Assembly: GCA_964402715.1 (NCBI GenBank) | Contig: CAYODJ010000008.1 | Coordinates: forward strand, 9,073-73,072 | DNA length: 64,000 nucleotides | DNA from: CALXOD01 sp964402715 | Lineage (GTDB): Bacteria > Verrucomicrobiota > Lentisphaeria > Victivallales > Victivallaceae | Direction: 5' to 3' | In this document: one piece after another, positions 9,392 to 18,023 of the stretch | Layout: every line of letters begins with the position of its first letter | Numbering within the stretch: the first letter of the stretch is position 1 | Position numbers and translations under genes: made by a program | Notes under the pieces: generated by a model | Database searches by the model: none | Told to the model about the DNA's origin: nothing | Seen by the model: only the letters and a program-made list of their open reading frames with translations

Positions 9392-9425
9392 GCCGGGCGC
9401 GGTCTTCGTCACCGCGCCCGGCTTT
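9392..9425 (+). terminator. intrinsic terminator after the lyase gene
   Basis: A perfect 12-bp stem GCCGGGCGCGGT/ACCGCGCCCGGC with a 7-nt loop ends in TTT, 9 nt after the lyase stop codon. The T-run is short. Confidence 0.7.
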
Positions 9426-9994
9426 CCCGCGACGGTCCTCGCCGGAACACGGCGGATTCCGAATGTCCATTATCCCTCTCGAAAACGGCGGAGACTCCGG
9501 AGAGCCGCAAGGCGAAGCGCTTATTCGGAGCTTCCCGGACAGACGCGCCGAAAATGACGGCGGCAATCTGGACGACGACCTCCTCGAAAAAGTGGAAGAA
9601 GAAGCTGTAACTTGACGGATCGACGCCGCACAAGGCGGACGAAGACCGCACAGGCTACGTGAAGTTTCAGAACGTCCTGATCTGAATTGTCTCGCTTAAC
9701 GCGACGGTCACGGGGAGACGACGCGGTTTCATAAGAGGAGACATGGGTCGCGACGTGCACCGATGTAAAGCCTCCGGGCGTGCGGCGGTTCGGCGACCGC
9801 ATTGCCGCCGGAACCGGCGTCAGTCAATCCGTCGTGGAGATCGACCGATCCGATTGCGCAGACAGACCGGAAAACATATGACGCGAACGGACAGCTCCAA
9901 TGAATCGCCTCCGCCGAGGCGCATGAAAACGGAGCGGCCGATATCAGCGATCACCAGGCCGCTGGCTTCGCTTGAACCGACGGAGGATGCGTGC
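9426..9994. other. 570-bp stretch without a convincing gene
   Basis: No frame gives a recognisable protein. Short pieces such as DRIAAGTGVSQSVVEIDRSD (about 9795-9855) and TGYVKFQNVLI (about 9650-9683) look protein-like but are broken by stops, so this may be the remains of an old gene. AAGAGGAG at 9734-9741 precedes ATG 9743, whose frame translates to an arginine-rich sequence with no recognisable domain. Confidence 0.4.
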
Positions 9995-10000
9995 TACATT
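9972..10000 (+). promoter_or_regulatory. promoter of the aldo/keto reductase gene
   Basis: TTGAAC, a 17-nt spacer ending GTGC and TACATT lie 93 nt upstream of the start codon. The form matches other promoters in the window. Confidence 0.65.
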
Positions 10001-10092
10001 GACCCCGGCGTCGTCGGCGCCGTGCCGAAAAAAACGCCGCATCTTCCATCGGTCGTCCGCGCCGTCAGCGCGGACTCAACAGGAGACAATGT

Positions 10093-11265
10093 ATGAACGC
10101 TACCGCGCAGGTTTCCCGCCGCCAATACAGGGACACGGGAATATCCACTCCGCTGCTGGGATTCGGAATGATGCGTCTTCCGGTCAATCAAGATAAAATC
10201 GACGCGGCGACGGCGCAGGCGATGGTCGACCGCGCCATGGCATGCGGAGTCAACTACTTTGACACCGCGTACTTCTATCATCACGGCGACAGTGAAAAAT
10301 TCATAGGAGAGGCTCTGTCGAAATATCCCCGGAGCAGCTACATGCTCACCGACAAGATGCCGGTGCACATTCTGAAAAGCGCCGCGGACTGTGAAACCAT
10401 CTTTCAACAGCAGCTCAGCCGGACGAAAGCCGGATATTTCGACTTCTACTTCATGCACTGGCTGAACGCCCCCCATTGGGAAATCGCCAAAAAGTTCGAC
10501 GTGCGCGCATTCATGGAAAGGAAACGCGACGAAGGGAAAATCCGCCATATCGGCTTCTCCTTTCACGGGGAACCGGAGAAACTTCGCGAGATCGCGGAGA
10601 GCTGTCCGTGGGATCTGGCGCAGATCCAGCTTAACTGTCTGGACTGGGAGTCCTGCCGCTCAGGGGAGCAGTACGAGATTCTGACGGAACTCGGCATTCC
10701 CGTCTCCGTCATGGAACCGCTGAAAGGCGGGACGCTGACGACACTCTGCGAAGAGAGCCGCGAAATCTTCAGACAGGCGGATCCGGACGCGTCCGTCGCC
10801 TCGTGGGGACTGCGCTTCGTCGCCTCGCTGCCGAACATCCAGGTGGTGCTTTCCGGCATGTCCGCTCCCGATCAGCTCGAGGACAACCTCTCGACGTTCA
10901 CGCCTTTCCGGCCCATGGAACAGGGGGAACGGGAGGTCATCGATCACGCTCTGGCCGCCTACCGCCGTTCCAACCCGGTTCCGTGCACCGGCTGCCGGTA
11001 CTGCGCGGGATGCCCCAGGGGCGTGGACATCCCCCGCAATCTGGCAATTCTGAACCATCTCAAGACCTCCGCCAGCAGATTCAGTCTGATTGAAGCGAAA
11101 AACAGTTACGACACCATACCGCCGGGCCAGAACGCCTCACGCTGCGTCGGCTGCGGTCTGTGCATGGACAAGTGTCCGCAGAGGATCAAGATCCCTTCGT
11201 TCCTGCGCGAGATCGAATCGAGGTTCAGAAACTGGGAGAGTTTCGTGCCGAGCAGCAGAAGCTGA
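10093..11265 (+). CDS. aldo/keto reductase with C-terminal 4Fe-4S binding motifs
   Basis: 390 residues. The first 280 or so are an NADPH-dependent aldo/keto reductase barrel: GFGMMRLP, catalytic Asp57 and Tyr62 in FDTAYFYHH, IGFSFHG, and the late VVLSGMS strand. The last 110 residues carry two ferredoxin-type cysteine clusters, CTGCRYCAGCPRGVDIP and CVGCGLCMDKCPQ. This is the common anaerobe-type ferredoxin-linked aldo/keto reductase, whose substrates are mostly unknown. ATG 10093 follows AACAGGAGACAATGT (ribosome binding site AGGAGA). The next gene, an SDR, begins 88 nt downstream on the same strand, so the two may be co-transcribed and share a carbonyl-reduction role. Confidence 0.9.
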   Translation: MNATAQVSRRQYRDTGISTPLLGFGMMRLPVNQDKIDAATAQAMVDRAMACGVNYFDTAYFYHHGDSEKFIGEALSKYPRSSYMLTDKMPVHILKSAADCETIFQQQLSRTKAGYFDFYFMHWLNAPHWEIAKKFDVRAFMERKRDEGKIRHIGFSFHGEPEKLREIAESCPWDLAQIQLNCLDWESCRSGEQYEILTELGIPVSVMEPLKGGTLTTLCEESREIFRQADPDASVASWGLRFVASLPNIQVVLSGMSAPDQLEDNLSTFTPFRPMEQGEREVIDHALAAYRRSNPVPCTGCRYCAGCPRGVDIPRNLAILNHLKTSASRFSLIEAKNSYDTIPPGQNASRCVGCGLCMDKCPQRIKIPSFLREIESRFRNWESFVPSSRS

Positions 11266-11353
11266 GCCGGTGAATCCTGCGCGGACGCGGATTCGAGACG
11301 GAAACTTCCCTCCGCGCAGACATGATGGAGAATCATAGAGGAGAGAGCCGGTC

Positions 11354-11998
11354 ATGGCAAAGACAATCGTCGTCGTCGGGGCGGGAAACGGACTCGGCAA
11401 TCATCTCGCGATGCGCTTCGGCCGGAGAGGTTTCCGCGTCGTCCTGATGTCGCGCGCCGAAAAGAATCTGGCGAAATACCGCGAGGAGTTCTCGGCGGCC
11501 GGAATCGAGGTTCACACCGCCGCTGCGGACGCTGCGGATCCGGATTCGCTCACCGCCGCGTTCGACCGGGTCAAGTCTGAATTCGGCGTCCCCGATGTTC
11601 TTTTCTACAATGCCGCCATGCTGATCGGCGGAACTCCCGACGGACTGGACTGGAATGAGCTGGAGCTTCACTACCGCGTCGATGTCGCGGGAGCGTTTCA
11701 CTGCGTCCGGCAGGTGCTCTGCGAGGAATTCTGCCGCAAGGGAGGCGCGGTTCTGCTCACCGGAGGAGGCCTGGCTCTCAGCCCGTCGCCGGACTGGACA
11801 TGTCTCTCCATGGACAAGGCCGCGCTACGGTCTCTGGCGCTGATTCTGCACGAGCATCTGAAAGAGAGAGGCGTCTATGTCGGAACACTGACCGTCACGG
11901 GAGCCATCGAACCGGGCACGAAGTGGGATCCGGAGCTGCTTGCGGAGAAGTTCGAGGAGCTTTACGATTCACGGAGCGGCTGCGAACTGATTTACTGA
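11354..11998 (+). CDS. atypical short-chain dehydrogenase/reductase
   Basis: 214 residues with a Rossmann fold. The cofactor loop is VVVGAGNGLGNHLA, the adenine-binding Asp is in AADAADPDSL, and the NAG-like strand appears as FYNAAML. The usual Y-x-x-x-K active site reads L151-S-M-D-K155 (CLSMDKAALRS), so the catalytic tyrosine is replaced while the lysine and following helix are kept. It may be a non-catalytic or altered-mechanism member; similar tyrosine-less SDRs exist in Firmicutes and other anaerobes. AGAGGAGAG upstream is a good ribosome binding site. It follows the aldo/keto reductase. Confidence 0.8.
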   Translation: MAKTIVVVGAGNGLGNHLAMRFGRRGFRVVLMSRAEKNLAKYREEFSAAGIEVHTAAADAADPDSLTAAFDRVKSEFGVPDVLFYNAAMLIGGTPDGLDWNELELHYRVDVAGAFHCVRQVLCEEFCRKGGAVLLTGGGLALSPSPDWTCLSMDKAALRSLALILHEHLKERGVYVGTLTVTGAIEPGTKWDPELLAEKFEELYDSRSGCELIY

Positions 11999-12029
11999 CT
12001 CCCCGGCCCATGGAGCCGCCGTATGCCGG

Positions 12030-12752
12030 CTACCGGACGGACGAGGCGGGAAGCCTCTCCGCACGGACGGACACGTCAAGGCGGTTCAGGACGAGCCGGT
12101 CGCCGTCACGGAAGAAGGCGGTCCGGAACCAGAGCGAACCTTTCTCGTCGCATCGGTTTTTCAACAGAACCAGGGAATCTCTCACCTCGAAACTGCCGGC
12201 ATATCGGGCGTTCAGACTGGCCGCGTCCTTGCCCGCGAAAGAATATCTGCCGTCTCCGGAGAACACCAGATTGAACGGCGCGGTTCTCTCCTCCCCGTCG
12301 CTCCGGTTCCTCTGAGTCAGGGACCACGTGCCGGCCAGCCATTCCGGCGCCGGACCGGCATCGCTGCGGCGGCGTTCCAGACGGAGCGACATGCCGGGCT
12401 GAAAATCACTGCGGAATTCAATCACGTCGCCCCCGGCGGAGTCGGCGATCAGGCCGCGCTTTTCCGCCGGAGCGTCCTTTCCGTCCGCAGATTCGCTTTC
12501 CGGAAGAATAAGCGCGATCTTCTGCTTGTGCCGACTGATCTTCCCCCAGATCTTCCTTTTCCTCTGATCGGGATAAACCTGAACCGCCGTGCCGTCCCGC
12601 TGTATTTCACAGCGGTAATCCGCCAGAAAGCTCTTCTCCCCGCGGTCGACGACGTAGACGAGCCATTCACCGGCGAAGCTTTCCGCCGGAACCTGCTCGG
12701 CGACGGCGCCGAACGCCGTCAGCATACAGATGAAAAAAGACAGAACTCTCAT
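12030..12752 (-). CDS. exported protein of unknown function with two lipocalin-like repeats
   Basis: 240 residues from ATG 12752. MRVLSFFICMLTAFGAVA is a signal peptide with likely cleavage after AVA. The mature protein has two similar halves, each opening with an A-G-x-W motif (FAGEWLVYVV near residue 28, LAGTWSLTQR near 135). Charged beta-strands follow, as in small lipocalin-like beta-barrels. I do not recognise a named family. A frame opening upstream to 12839 is ignored because the signal peptide marks the start and a terminator occupies that space. It lies downstream of a lipoprotein gene on the same strand but is separated from it by the terminator at 12780-12811. Confidence 0.6.
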   Translation of the reverse strand: MRVLSFFICMLTAFGAVAEQVPAESFAGEWLVYVVDRGEKSFLADYRCEIQRDGTAVQVYPDQRKRKIWGKISRHKQKIALILPESESADGKDAPAEKRGLIADSAGGDVIEFRSDFQPGMSLRLERRRSDAGPAPEWLAGTWSLTQRNRSDGEERTAPFNLVFSGDGRYSFAGKDAASLNARYAGSFEVRDSLVLLKNRCDEKGSLWFRTAFFRDGDRLVLNRLDVSVRAERLPASSVR

Positions 12753-12779
12753 TCGACGGCTTCCTCCGCGAGACCGATC

Positions 12780-12811
12780 AAAAAGGGGAGTGCGATCCCC
12801 CGCACTCCCCT
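12780..12811 (-). terminator. intrinsic terminator downstream of the lipoprotein gene
   Basis: On the minus strand the 11-bp perfect stem AGGGGAGTGCG/CGCACTCCCCT with a 6-nt loop is followed by five T. It ends transcription of the gene at 12855-13446. Confidence 0.8.
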
Positions 12812-12854
12812 GCCGGAACTGGAAACGGACACAGGACATTGTTTTCGTCGGCTG

Positions 12855-13446
12855 TTAGAAAAGCCAGCAGCGTGATTTCTCCGCTCTCGCGTCGAAAAGT
12901 TTGTACGGCATCACAAACTTCTCCAGCACAACCACTTTCCCCTCGCCGTCGATGTAGAACGGCAACGGCTTGACGGTTTCCACTCCGATCAAGGTGGCGG
13001 GGAATCCCGTGACCTTGACGTTCATTTTCTTGAACACGATGTAGTCATCGGTTACAATCTCGTAACGGGCGGCTACCACGGCGTCGCTCTTGGAGGATAC
13101 GCAGGCGTTGTAGAACGCCGCCTTGGAGGCGATTTCCTTGGCGTTCGGCAGCCAGCCGAAGAGCACTTTCACCAGCCATGGACTGTCGCTCGGCATCAGG
13201 GACGCGTTGTCGGCGAACGTCGAGGTGTCGCCCCATGCGAAGATCCAGAGCAGGACATTGACTTTCGCCTGTCCGTCGACGCGTTCTTTCTCATTGACCT
13301 TGTACAGCGGCCGGTAGCAGTCAACCGGACCGATCGTCGCGGGATAGACATTCATGCTTCCCGCGTCACTGGTGTGAGTCGATGTGCAGCCCGCGAAGAA
13401 CAGCGCCGCACCCGCCAACACCGCGACGGAAACGATTTTTTTTCAC
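12855..13446 (-). CDS. lipoprotein, out of frame at an A8 run after the start codon
   Basis: On the minus strand AAGGAGATTTTAAA leads to GTG 13446, followed by eight A. In that frame the protein is lost. With seven A it reads MKKIVSVAVLAGAALFFAGC, a textbook lipoprotein signal with lipobox F-A-G-C, and continues in the long frame to 12855. As sequenced, the only in-frame start is a GTG at 13421, which leaves a signal peptide without its basic n-region. The mature part of about 170 residues contains a tryptophan-rich block (LLWIFAWGDTSTFADNAS) and DAVVAARYEIVTDDYIVF. It resembles small TRL-like lipoproteins only weakly. The off-frame A-run parallels the prepilin-like gene at 4082. Confidence 0.65.
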
Positions 13447-13945
13447 TTTAAAATCTCCTTTGCTGTCCCGGATCGTTTCCAAGTTCATCCCTTCAGGAAC
13501 CAGCCGAAAAGGGACCACAGCTCCGAAAGACGGCAACCGCCTCGAATTCTCCCGAGCCGTTTCGCCGCACTCTTCAAAACGAGGGGAAACGAGCGCTTCA
13601 AAAACTTTACGGGAAAATCAGAAGCGGCTCCCGCATCCGGAAACCTCCTCGGATCCGAGGGAGAACATATTTCGTTTTTTTTTCAATTCCGACACCGAAA
13701 AATTTCTGAAAATTCTCCCTCGCTCCACTCCGACGGCGGACGATTCACACTCATTCCGGCACGGAGCCGCGGACATCGGAGTCCGTGCGAAAGATGCGGA
13801 AAAATAAATGCGGACGACCGTCGGGACGGCACGAGCGGATCGCCGTCATCGTCGGGGGGAAGCGGCCGGAAACGCATACGCAGCGACGGACCGGCGTCCG
13901 CCGGCACAGGCGGAGGATTCCGCGCAAAACGTCGGACACCGCACC
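13447..13945. other. 500-bp stretch without a gene
   Basis: No supported coding sequence. It should contain the minus-strand promoter for the lipoprotein gene; an AT-rich patch with an A9 run on the minus strand occurs near 13675-13685. The part next to 13946 looks like ordinary GC-rich spacer downstream of the DUF362 gene. Confidence 0.4.
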
Positions 13946-14929
13946 TCAGCCGTCGACTCGGACTAGCTCGTACTTTCTGGTTCCGACGCCGAGACGGGCG
14001 GCAGTGCCGATGATCCTGGTCCCCCCGCGCGTCGACACCCGCTCCAGAAAATGAGCGCGTCCGGGGTCGCCGGAACCGCGTATCAGATCCATGCACGCCT
14101 GATCGAGCGCCACCGGATCGGTCGAGGAGAGAATGCCTACGTCCTTCATGCACGGATCCTCGGCCACCGCGCAGCAGTCGCAGTCCACGGAGAGATTGCA
14201 CATCATGTTCACGAACGCGATGCGTCCTCTGAAACGCCGGACCACCGTCCCCGCCGCCTCGGCCATGGCGTCGCCGAACACGTCGGGAGAGGCCATGTGA
14301 CTCCAGCACTCCGTCTGGTCGCCGGACACGCCTCCGGAATGGATCAGAGCTTTCCCTCTGATCGAGGCGCATCCTATGGACAGCTGCTTCAGCGCTCCGC
14401 CGTATCCGGCGACCGGATGACCCTTGAAGTGCGAGAGCACGAGCATCGAGTCGTAATCCGCCAGATGCTTCCCGACGTAGTTCCTTTTCAGCACGCTTCC
14501 GCCGACGACCGGAAGAGCCAGATCCGGTCCTTCGGAATCCATGAGATCCACCTTGAACAGCTTCGTCCAGCCGTGTTCGTCAAGAAGCCTGCGGTGCTTC
14601 TCCGTCGAATTTCTGGCCCCCTCGTAGGCGGCGTTGCACTCCACCACCGTGCCCCTGACCGCCTCGATCATCGGGCGCAGAAACTCCGGACGCAGGAAAT
14701 TCTGATTGCCTTTCTCGCCTGAATGGACCTTCACCGCGACGCGCCCGGGCAGCGCGATCCCGAGCGCACGGTACATGCGGATCACCGATTCCGGGGAAAG
14801 CTCCTTCGTGAAGTACACTTTCGCGCTCCCTGCGGCGTCCGCAGTTCCGGACGCCCGCGCCAGGACTCCGCCGAACGGCGCCAGCGTCGCCGCGGCCAGA
14901 GTTCCCTTCAAAAAATCCCGTCTGTTCAT
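13946..14929 (-). CDS. DUF362-family protein with Tat signal
   Basis: 327 residues. MNRRDFLKGTLAAATLAPFG is a twin-arginine signal peptide (RRDFLKG), so a folded, probably cofactor-containing protein is exported. The body shows DUF362 features: KVHSGEKGNQNFLRPEF, CNAAYEGARNSTEKH, the SHFKGHPVAGYGGALKQLSIG block and C-terminal STDPVALDQACMDLI. A cysteine group VDCDCCAVAEDPC lies near residue 240 and may bind metal, though DUF362 proteins without the added ferredoxin domain have no defined reaction. It is last in a minus-strand run behind a Tat-exported flavodoxin-like protein, suggesting a shared periplasmic redox job. Confidence 0.85.
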   Translation of the reverse strand: MNRRDFLKGTLAAATLAPFGGVLARASGTADAAGSAKVYFTKELSPESVIRMYRALGIALPGRVAVKVHSGEKGNQNFLRPEFLRPMIEAVRGTVVECNAAYEGARNSTEKHRRLLDEHGWTKLFKVDLMDSEGPDLALPVVGGSVLKRNYVGKHLADYDSMLVLSHFKGHPVAGYGGALKQLSIGCASIRGKALIHSGGVSGDQTECWSHMASPDVFGDAMAEAAGTVVRRFRGRIAFVNMMCNLSVDCDCCAVAEDPCMKDVGILSSTDPVALDQACMDLIRGSGDPGRAHFLERVSTRGGTRIIGTAARLGVGTRKYELVRVDG

Positions 14930-15012
14930 TCAAGCCTCCGACTGCATGATTCCGACAATGTTACTCTACCGCCGCCGACGGCTGCCAGAGCCGGCACCGC
15001 CAGCAGGCAGGA

Positions 15013-15669
15013 TCAGACGCTCTTCCCGAGCCGGTACGCCTGCTCCGGATACTCCGTGCGGCTGATCGCCCCCGCCTGCCAGACCCCCGGAGCGACCACC
15101 CGTCCCGCGTCGCTCCACCCGAGGTAGTGCAGCAGGGTTTCGTAATGCGCGAGGATCGGCTTCGCCTCCGAGGCCGAGGTGTCGGCGTATGTCATCAGCA
15201 GCGCGGCTTTCTTCGGCGCGTGAATCCGTCCGTTGATCGCGTAGAAGCGGTCGATCACCGCCTTGAGCTGGGCGGAAACGCCAAAATAGTACATCGGCGT
15301 GGCGAACACGACCATGCCGGCGCCGACGATATGCCGGCGGACGAATTCGAAATCGTCCTTGAACACGCACTCTCCGTCCATGCCGCACCGGTTACACGCG
15401 ACGCAGGCGTGCACGCTGCCGAAAGCGGCGTCGAAACGGACGACATCGTGCCCCGCCTCCTCCGCACCCTTGGTGAAATGATCCGCCAGAGCGCTGGAGT
15501 TTCCGTTCCTGCGCGGACTGCCCGTAATCACAAGTATCTTCATCTTCTCTCCCTTCCTGCGGACGGATGAAGCCGCCGCGTCTCTCCGCAGACTCGCCCC
15601 GAGCAACGCCGTTCCGGCGCACGCTGCGGCCGCCGCCATGGCCGTTTCAAGAAAATCACGCCGTCTCAT
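15013..15669 (-). CDS. Tat-exported flavodoxin-like NAD(P)H-dependent FMN reductase family protein
   Basis: 218 residues. MRRRDFLETAMAAAAACAGTA is a Tat signal, and a second start region at residue 43 (MKILVITGSPRRNGNSSALA) opens the flavodoxin-like fold with the phosphate loop GSPRRNGNSS. CVACNRCGMDGECVFKDDF and FATPMYYFGVSAQLKAVIDR are typical of the iron-sulfur-flavoprotein/NADPH-dependent FMN reductase family. The Tat signal is unusual, since most relatives are cytoplasmic. AAAGGAG precedes ATG 15669. Its start overlaps the end of a 66-codon frame by 14 nt. Confidence 0.85.
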   Translation of the reverse strand: MRRRDFLETAMAAAAACAGTALLGASLRRDAAASSVRRKGEKMKILVITGSPRRNGNSSALADHFTKGAEEAGHDVVRFDAAFGSVHACVACNRCGMDGECVFKDDFEFVRRHIVGAGMVVFATPMYYFGVSAQLKAVIDRFYAINGRIHAPKKAALLMTYADTSASEAKPILAHYETLLHYLGWSDAGRVVAPGVWQAGAISRTEYPEQAYRLGKSV

Positions 15670-15856
15670 TGAACGGAACTCCTTTCCCCCGCCGCGCCAT
15701 CCAGGCTAGATCGCCGGCCGCCGGAGCGAATCCGTCCGGAGCTCCCTCGGTGGAAAGCCTTCCGTGCAGATCGGCGATCTTCTCGGCAGCGTTGTAATCC
15801 CTCAGAGCCAGCGTCAGAGGCAGCCGCGCAGCGAACGCGAACACATTCAGTTTCAT
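15656..15856 (-). CDS. small protein of unknown function (66 residues)
   Basis: ATG 15856 follows GGGAAGG by 8 nt, and the frame ends 14 nt inside the next gene, which suggests translational coupling. The sequence starts MKLNVFAFAARLPLTLALRD and contains NAAEKIADLHGRLSTEG and a tryptophan in DLAWMARRGKG. I recognise no family. It could be a true small protein or the tail of a decayed gene; the good ribosome binding site and tight spacing to both neighbours favour a real gene. Confidence 0.45.
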   Translation of the reverse strand: MKLNVFAFAARLPLTLALRDYNAAEKIADLHGRLSTEGAPDGFAPAAGDLAWMARRGKGVPFNETA

Positions 15857-15881
15857 CGGCACAGCCTTCCCGATTCCTGTT

Positions 15882-17180
15882 CTACTTCATCTTCATCTCG
15901 GGAACAAGCGGATTCTGATCGATCAGATCCAGCCGCCTGACCATCTTCCGCGTTTCCAGCTTGTACTTCCTGAAATGCGCGGTGCGGAGATGACGCTCGT
16001 AGGCAGCGCGATCCGCATAGATCTCCAGAATGGTGATCCGCTCCGGATGATCCTTCTCCTGCATCGAATACATCATGCGGACGCCCGACTCCTCGGCCAT
16101 CGAAGCCCTGCCGCACTCGGTCGCAAGTTCGATGTATTCCCGGATCCGATCAGGATCGACCTCGATCCGCGAAATCCTCACAATCGCCTCCGGCGTTCCC
16201 ATACCCTGCCGCTCGGCCTCCTTTCTCTTAAGAAACTCCGCCGCAAGACGCAGTCCTTCGCGACGGGCGTCGGTCATCCCAGGATAGGTCATGAAAGCGT
16301 GGATTGATCCAGGAAGCGTACGGCGCTCCGCCGGAACACCGTTCCTCGCGAGAAGTTCCGCAAACTCCCTCCCCTGATCGTGAAGCACGTCGCACTCAGC
16401 CGCGACGATCAGGGTCTCCGGATAGTGTTCAAAATTCCTCGCCAGAAGCGGCGAGACCAGAGGATCGTCCGCGAGATTTCCGGGCGCGTAGGCTTCGTTG
16501 AAAGCCTCCATCAGCTCCCCGTCCAGACCGAATCCCTTTTCATATCTGCGCCACGACTCCGAATGATCGTTCTTCGCCAGCACGACCGGATAATAGAGGA
16601 CGATCCCCGCCACGGCGGAACGCTCCCTCAGCGCGGCGGCAGCGGCGAGATTGCCTCCCGCGCTGTCCCCGGCGAGGTAGATCCGCCGGTAACCGCGCTT
16701 TCTCAGCATCCGAAACGCCGCGAGCGCATCCTCCAGCGCCGCCGGAGCACGGTGCTCCGGCGCGAGCCGGTAGTCCAGCGTCGCCACGTCGACTCCGGAC
16801 GCCTTCGCCAGATCCCCGCAGAAACCCGCGCTGCCCTCCAGACCGCCGAGCGTCCAGCCTCCGCCGTGCAGATACAGCAGAACCGCATCGCACTGTCCGC
16901 CGCCGTGCAGATAGAAGCGGATTCTCCGGCCCGCGACCGAGGTGTTCTCCGTCAGAATTCCGGCGGGAGGATCAGCGTCCCGCAGCATCGCCGCGCGGAC
17001 ACGATTCAAATCGCCGAGCCTTCCTCCGATCGCGTCGCGCACCGCCCGAGCCGTCACGGCATGCGCATCGGCGGGACGCGCGGCGAGGAACGCACGGGTC
17101 TCCTCCGTCAGCTCCTGAGCCGTCAGCGCCGGAGAGGCGGCGAGGCAGAGAATCAATCCGCAGATTGCGGACAGCCTCAT
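15882..17180 (-). CDS. exported alpha/beta hydrolase (HSL-type) fused to an ABM monooxygenase-like domain
   Basis: 432 residues from ATG 17180. MRLSAICGLILCLAASPALT is a signal peptide. The middle is a hormone-sensitive-lipase-type alpha/beta hydrolase with oxyanion motif LLYLHGGGWTLGG, nucleophile elbow GDSAGGN, Asp in AECDVLHDQG and His in GSIHAFMT. After a KRKEAERQG linker, the last 100 residues (IVRISRIEVDPDRIREY, AEESGVRMMYSM, ITILEIYADRAAYERHLRT) match a YgiN/antibiotic-biosynthesis-monooxygenase ferredoxin-like domain. The fusion is uncommon and links ester hydrolysis to a small oxygenase or dimerisation module. It heads a minus-strand operon with the flavodoxin-like and DUF362 genes. 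Confidence 0.83.
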   Translation of the reverse strand: MRLSAICGLILCLAASPALTAQELTEETRAFLAARPADAHAVTARAVRDAIGGRLGDLNRVRAAMLRDADPPAGILTENTSVAGRRIRFYLHGGGQCDAVLLYLHGGGWTLGGLEGSAGFCGDLAKASGVDVATLDYRLAPEHRAPAALEDALAAFRMLRKRGYRRIYLAGDSAGGNLAAAAALRERSAVAGIVLYYPVVLAKNDHSESWRRYEKGFGLDGELMEAFNEAYAPGNLADDPLVSPLLARNFEHYPETLIVAAECDVLHDQGREFAELLARNGVPAERRTLPGSIHAFMTYPGMTDARREGLRLAAEFLKRKEAERQGMGTPEAIVRISRIEVDPDRIREYIELATECGRASMAEESGVRMMYSMQEKDHPERITILEIYADRAAYERHLRTAHFRKYKLETRKMVRRLDLIDQNPLVPEMKMK

Positions 17181-17278
17181 ATCTCCCCCTGTCATCGGAA
17201 TTTCCTGCGGGAGAAACCGGATCGCGCCCGCAGACATTCCGCACGGTCCGCCCGTCCCCGCATCATTCATGCCGTCCG

Positions 17279-17307
17279 AAAGTAGCACGTCATGTCCATT
17301 TTGTCAA
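17279..17307 (-). promoter_or_regulatory. promoter of the alpha/beta hydrolase operon
   Basis: On the minus strand TTGACA, a 17-nt spacer ending GTGC and TACTTT. This is one of the best promoter matches in the window. Confidence 0.75.
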
Positions 17308-17350
17308 CCTGTTGAAACCGCCGGATTTCCGCGACGCCGCGGAACGGCGG

Positions 17351-17379
17351 TTGACAAGCTGCGGAACACGTTCCATAGT
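17351..17379 (+). promoter_or_regulatory. promoter of the flavin reductase gene
   Basis: TTGACA, a 17-nt spacer and CATAGT lie 78 nt upstream of ATG 17457. It runs divergently from the hydrolase promoter 44 nt away, so a regulator bound between them could control both transcripts. Confidence 0.7.
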
Positions 17380-17456
17380 AATGGCCGGCTTCCCCGTCCG
17401 CCATGCGGCGGAGCCGGTCGTGAACACAAACTCGGCAGCAAGAAAAGGAGCTCGTC

Positions 17457-18023
17457 ATGAAAAAAGATCTCGGAAAAATTCCCGCAGTCTATCCCATGCC
17501 GGTACTGATGGTCGCCACCTACAACGGCGACGGCTCGGTCGACGTGATGAACGCCGCGTGGGGGCAGATCTGCGACATGGACAAGATTGTGCTCTTCCTC
17601 GAGAGTTCGCACAAGACAGTGGCCAACATCCGCGCGCGCAGGGCGTTCACCGTCGCGCTGGCGGATCGTGAGCACATCGCCGAGGCCGACTATTTCGGCA
17701 TAGCCTCCGGCAACCATGTGTCCGACAAGTTCGCCCGCACGGGACTCACCGCTCGCAGGAGCAAATTCGTGGACGCCCCGGTCGTGGAGGAATTCCCCGT
17801 GGTCATGGAATGCGAGCTGGCCGAGGAGATCCCCGGCGTCGACGGATTCGTCGGGCGCATCGTCAACACCGCCGCCGATGAGAGCGTGCTCGGCGGCGAC
17901 GGTAAAATAGATCCGGCCAGACTGCACGCGGCCGCATTCGATCAGTTCCGGCACGGCTACTACGCGGTCGGCGAGAAAATCGGGCAGGCGTGGGACTCCG
18001 GAAAGAAATTCGACACGAAATGA
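17457..18023 (+). CDS. flavin reductase-like FMN-binding protein
   Basis: 188 residues. KIPAVYPMPVLMVATYNGDG, NVMNAAWGQICD-like start (VDVMNAAWGQICDMDKIV) and the SSHKTVANIRARRAFTVALA block are those of the flavin reductase-like/FMN-binding split-barrel family found in anaerobes. It uses NAD(P)H to reduce FMN or binds FMN as electron carrier. AAGGAG precedes ATG 17457. The stop overlaps the next start (ATGA). It is divergent from the hydrolase/flavodoxin operon, which suggests a common flavin-dependent pathway. Confidence 0.87.
   Translation: MKKDLGKIPAVYPMPVLMVATYNGDGSVDVMNAAWGQICDMDKIVLFLESSHKTVANIRARRAFTVALADREHIAEADYFGIASGNHVSDKFARTGLTARRSKFVDAPVVEEFPVVMECELAEEIPGVDGFVGRIVNTAADESVLGGDGKIDPARLHAAAFDQFRHGYYAVGEKIGQAWDSGKKFDTK

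Noticed and set aside
9743..10096. 117-codon frame before the aldo/keto reductase, with AGGAG upstream
   Set aside because: Arg/Pro-rich without domain; it runs across the promoter and ribosome binding site of the next gene.
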